From: Phycisphaerae bacterium
GTDB lineage: Bacteria; Planctomycetota; Phycisphaerae; SM23-33
DNA: 6,591 bases
Direction: 5' to 3'
NCBI GenBank assembly: GCA_030754715.1
Contig: JASLZV010000108.1
Location: 1 to 6,591, forward strand
In this document: in pieces, positions 5,622-6,591 of the stretch
Position numbering within the stretch: the stretch's first letter is position 1
Layout of the letters: the number at the start of each line of letters is the position of its first letter
Notes under the pieces: generated by a model
The model's input: the letters and a program-made list of their open reading frames with translations, nothing else
What the model was told of the DNA's origin: nothing
Database searches by the model: none
Made by a program: the position numbers and the translations under genes

Positions 5622-6591
5622 GATCGGCGGCCTTTTCTGGCAATGAATTCGTCGATCTGAGCGAGGATTTTTTTGTAATCCTCGCTCTCGGTTGCGGCGT
5701 AGTTCCAGTTGCGGAACATGTCCGAGACATCAAAGATGACCTTTCGGGCCTGGTCCTTGGTTTCGAAGTCGAACTCGAGTTCGAGAATTTCGATCACCTT
5801 GTCGAACACAAACTTCTGCCGCGGGGCCGGCGTGGCGGCGTCCACCTCGTCGAAGGCGTTCTGCTGTAGGTAGCAGTTGTCGAAGAACTCGGACTTCAGC
5901 GCGATGGTGAAGTCTTCGATGTTGGTGCCTTCTTCGCCCACGACGGTCATCATCTGCCGGACCTCGCTGCCACGGCGCAAAAAGTTACTGGTATAGGTGA
6001 CCTTTTCGGTATCGATGATGCCGGTGTACTTGCTCCATGAGTCCAGCGGGTCGATGGCGGGATATCGCCGGGCGTCGGATCGCGCGCGGCTCAGACCGTG
6101 GAACGCGCCCACCACCTTCAGCGTTCCCTGCGTGACGGGCTCCTCAAAGTTTCCGCCGGCCGGACTCACCGTCCCGCCAATCGTCAGCGACGCCACGCGG
6201 CCGTCACGCAGTTCGATGGCGCCCGCCCGCTCGTAGAAGCCGGCGATGCGGCTTTCCAGGTAGGCCGGGAACGCCTCCTCGCCGGGGATTTCCTCGAGGC
6301 GGCCGGACACCTCGCGCATGGCCTGCGCCCAACGCGAAGTGGAGTCGGCCAACATGAGCACGTTTAAGCCCATTTGGCGGTAGTATTCCGCTAGCGTTGC
6401 GCCGGTATAAACTGAGGCCTCTCGGGCGGCAACCGGCATGGCCGAAGTGTTGCAGATGATGATAGTCCGTTCCATCAGGCTCTTGCCGGTGCGCGGGTCG
6501 GTCAGTTCAGGGAACTCGCGGATGGTTTCCACCACCTCTCCGGCCCGCTCACCGCATGCGGCGATTATCACGATGTCCGTTTCGGCATGGC
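5618..6591 (-). CDS. atpA: V-type ATPase catalytic subunit A, C-terminal part (5' end outside window)
   Basis: The catalytic subunit that hydrolyses ATP (or makes it, when run in reverse) in the V1 head. The visible 323 codons are roughly the C-terminal 55% of a protein normally near 590 residues. The frame is open to the window edge (first full codon His, then [17 protein letters not shown]), so the GTG at 6571 is internal and is not a start. The P-loop and the A-specific bulge lie outside. Seen here are GERAGE, with the catalytic Glu that activates water, the Walker-B strand [47 protein letters not shown], and the V/A-type signature [21 protein letters not shown] instead of the F-beta equivalent. 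The C-terminal helical domain starts near [12 protein letters not shown] and includes [11 protein letters not shown]. It overlaps subunit B by 4 bp. Upstream genes (subunit E and others) are expected but not visible. Confidence 0.96.
   Translation of the reverse strand, partial: HAETDIVIIAACGERAGEVVETIREFPELTDPRTGKSLMERTIIICNTSAMPVAAREASVYTGATLAEYYRQMGLNVLMLADSTSRWAQAMREVSGRLEEIPGEEAFPAYLESRIAGFYERAGAIELRDGRVASLTIGGTVSPAGGNFEEPVTQGTLKVVGAFHGLSRARSDARRYPAIDPLDSWSKYTGIIDTEKVTYTSNFLRRGSEVRQMMTVVGEEGTNIEDFTIALKSEFFDNCYLQQNAFDEVDAATPAPRQKFVFDKVIEILELEFDFETKDQARKVIFDVSDMFRNWNYAATESEDYKKILAQIDEFIARKGRRS

Noticed and set aside
6569..6571. GTG as the start of subunit A
   Set aside because: The frame continues to the window edge with conserved family sequence (HAETDI) before it, so the GTG encodes an internal Val.

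Overview
The window is dominated by the distal part of a bacterial V/A-type ATPase operon on the minus strand. In transcription order (right to left) it holds subunit A (only its C-terminal half; the 5' end lies beyond base 6591), subunit B, subunit D, the membrane subunit I and the proteolipid subunit K. Spacing is tight: A/B and D/I share 4-bp ATGA stop-start overlaps, I and K are 13 bp apart with the K ribosome-binding site overlapping the I stop codon, and only B-D has a real gap (56 bp). The order A-B-D-I-K, with no C, F or G genes between I, K and A, is the compact bacterial arrangement known from Chlamydiae, Bacteroidetes and relatives, not the archaeal I-K-E-C-F-A-B-D order. A and B form the catalytic/regulatory hexamer, D the central stalk, I the stator membrane arm with the ion half-channels, and K the rotor ring.

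Downstream of K, after about 250 bp with no convincing gene, there is a minus-strand gene for an exported alpha/beta-hydrolase of the PHB-depolymerase/feruloyl-esterase type, with a complete Ser-Asp-His triad. Its start is best placed at base 1038, where a signal peptide begins, rather than at the longest open frame (1251). A 179-bp AT-rich intergenic region follows. The first 34 codons of another minus-strand gene then run off the left edge; they encode an extremely lysine-rich, histone-H1-like protein with tandem KATKK repeats.

The organism is a bacterium with moderately high GC content in the ATPase genes. The compact V-ATPase operon, the Lys-rich histone-like protein and the PHB-depolymerase-like exported esterase together suggest the PVC group (for example a planctomycete or relative), but this is inference and other phyla are possible.

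I found no mobile element, CRISPR array, RNA gene or clearly novel system. The most informative observation is in subunit K: every residue that binds sodium in the Enterococcus hirae NtpK rotor has a counterpart here at matching spacing, suggesting a Na+-coupled enzyme.
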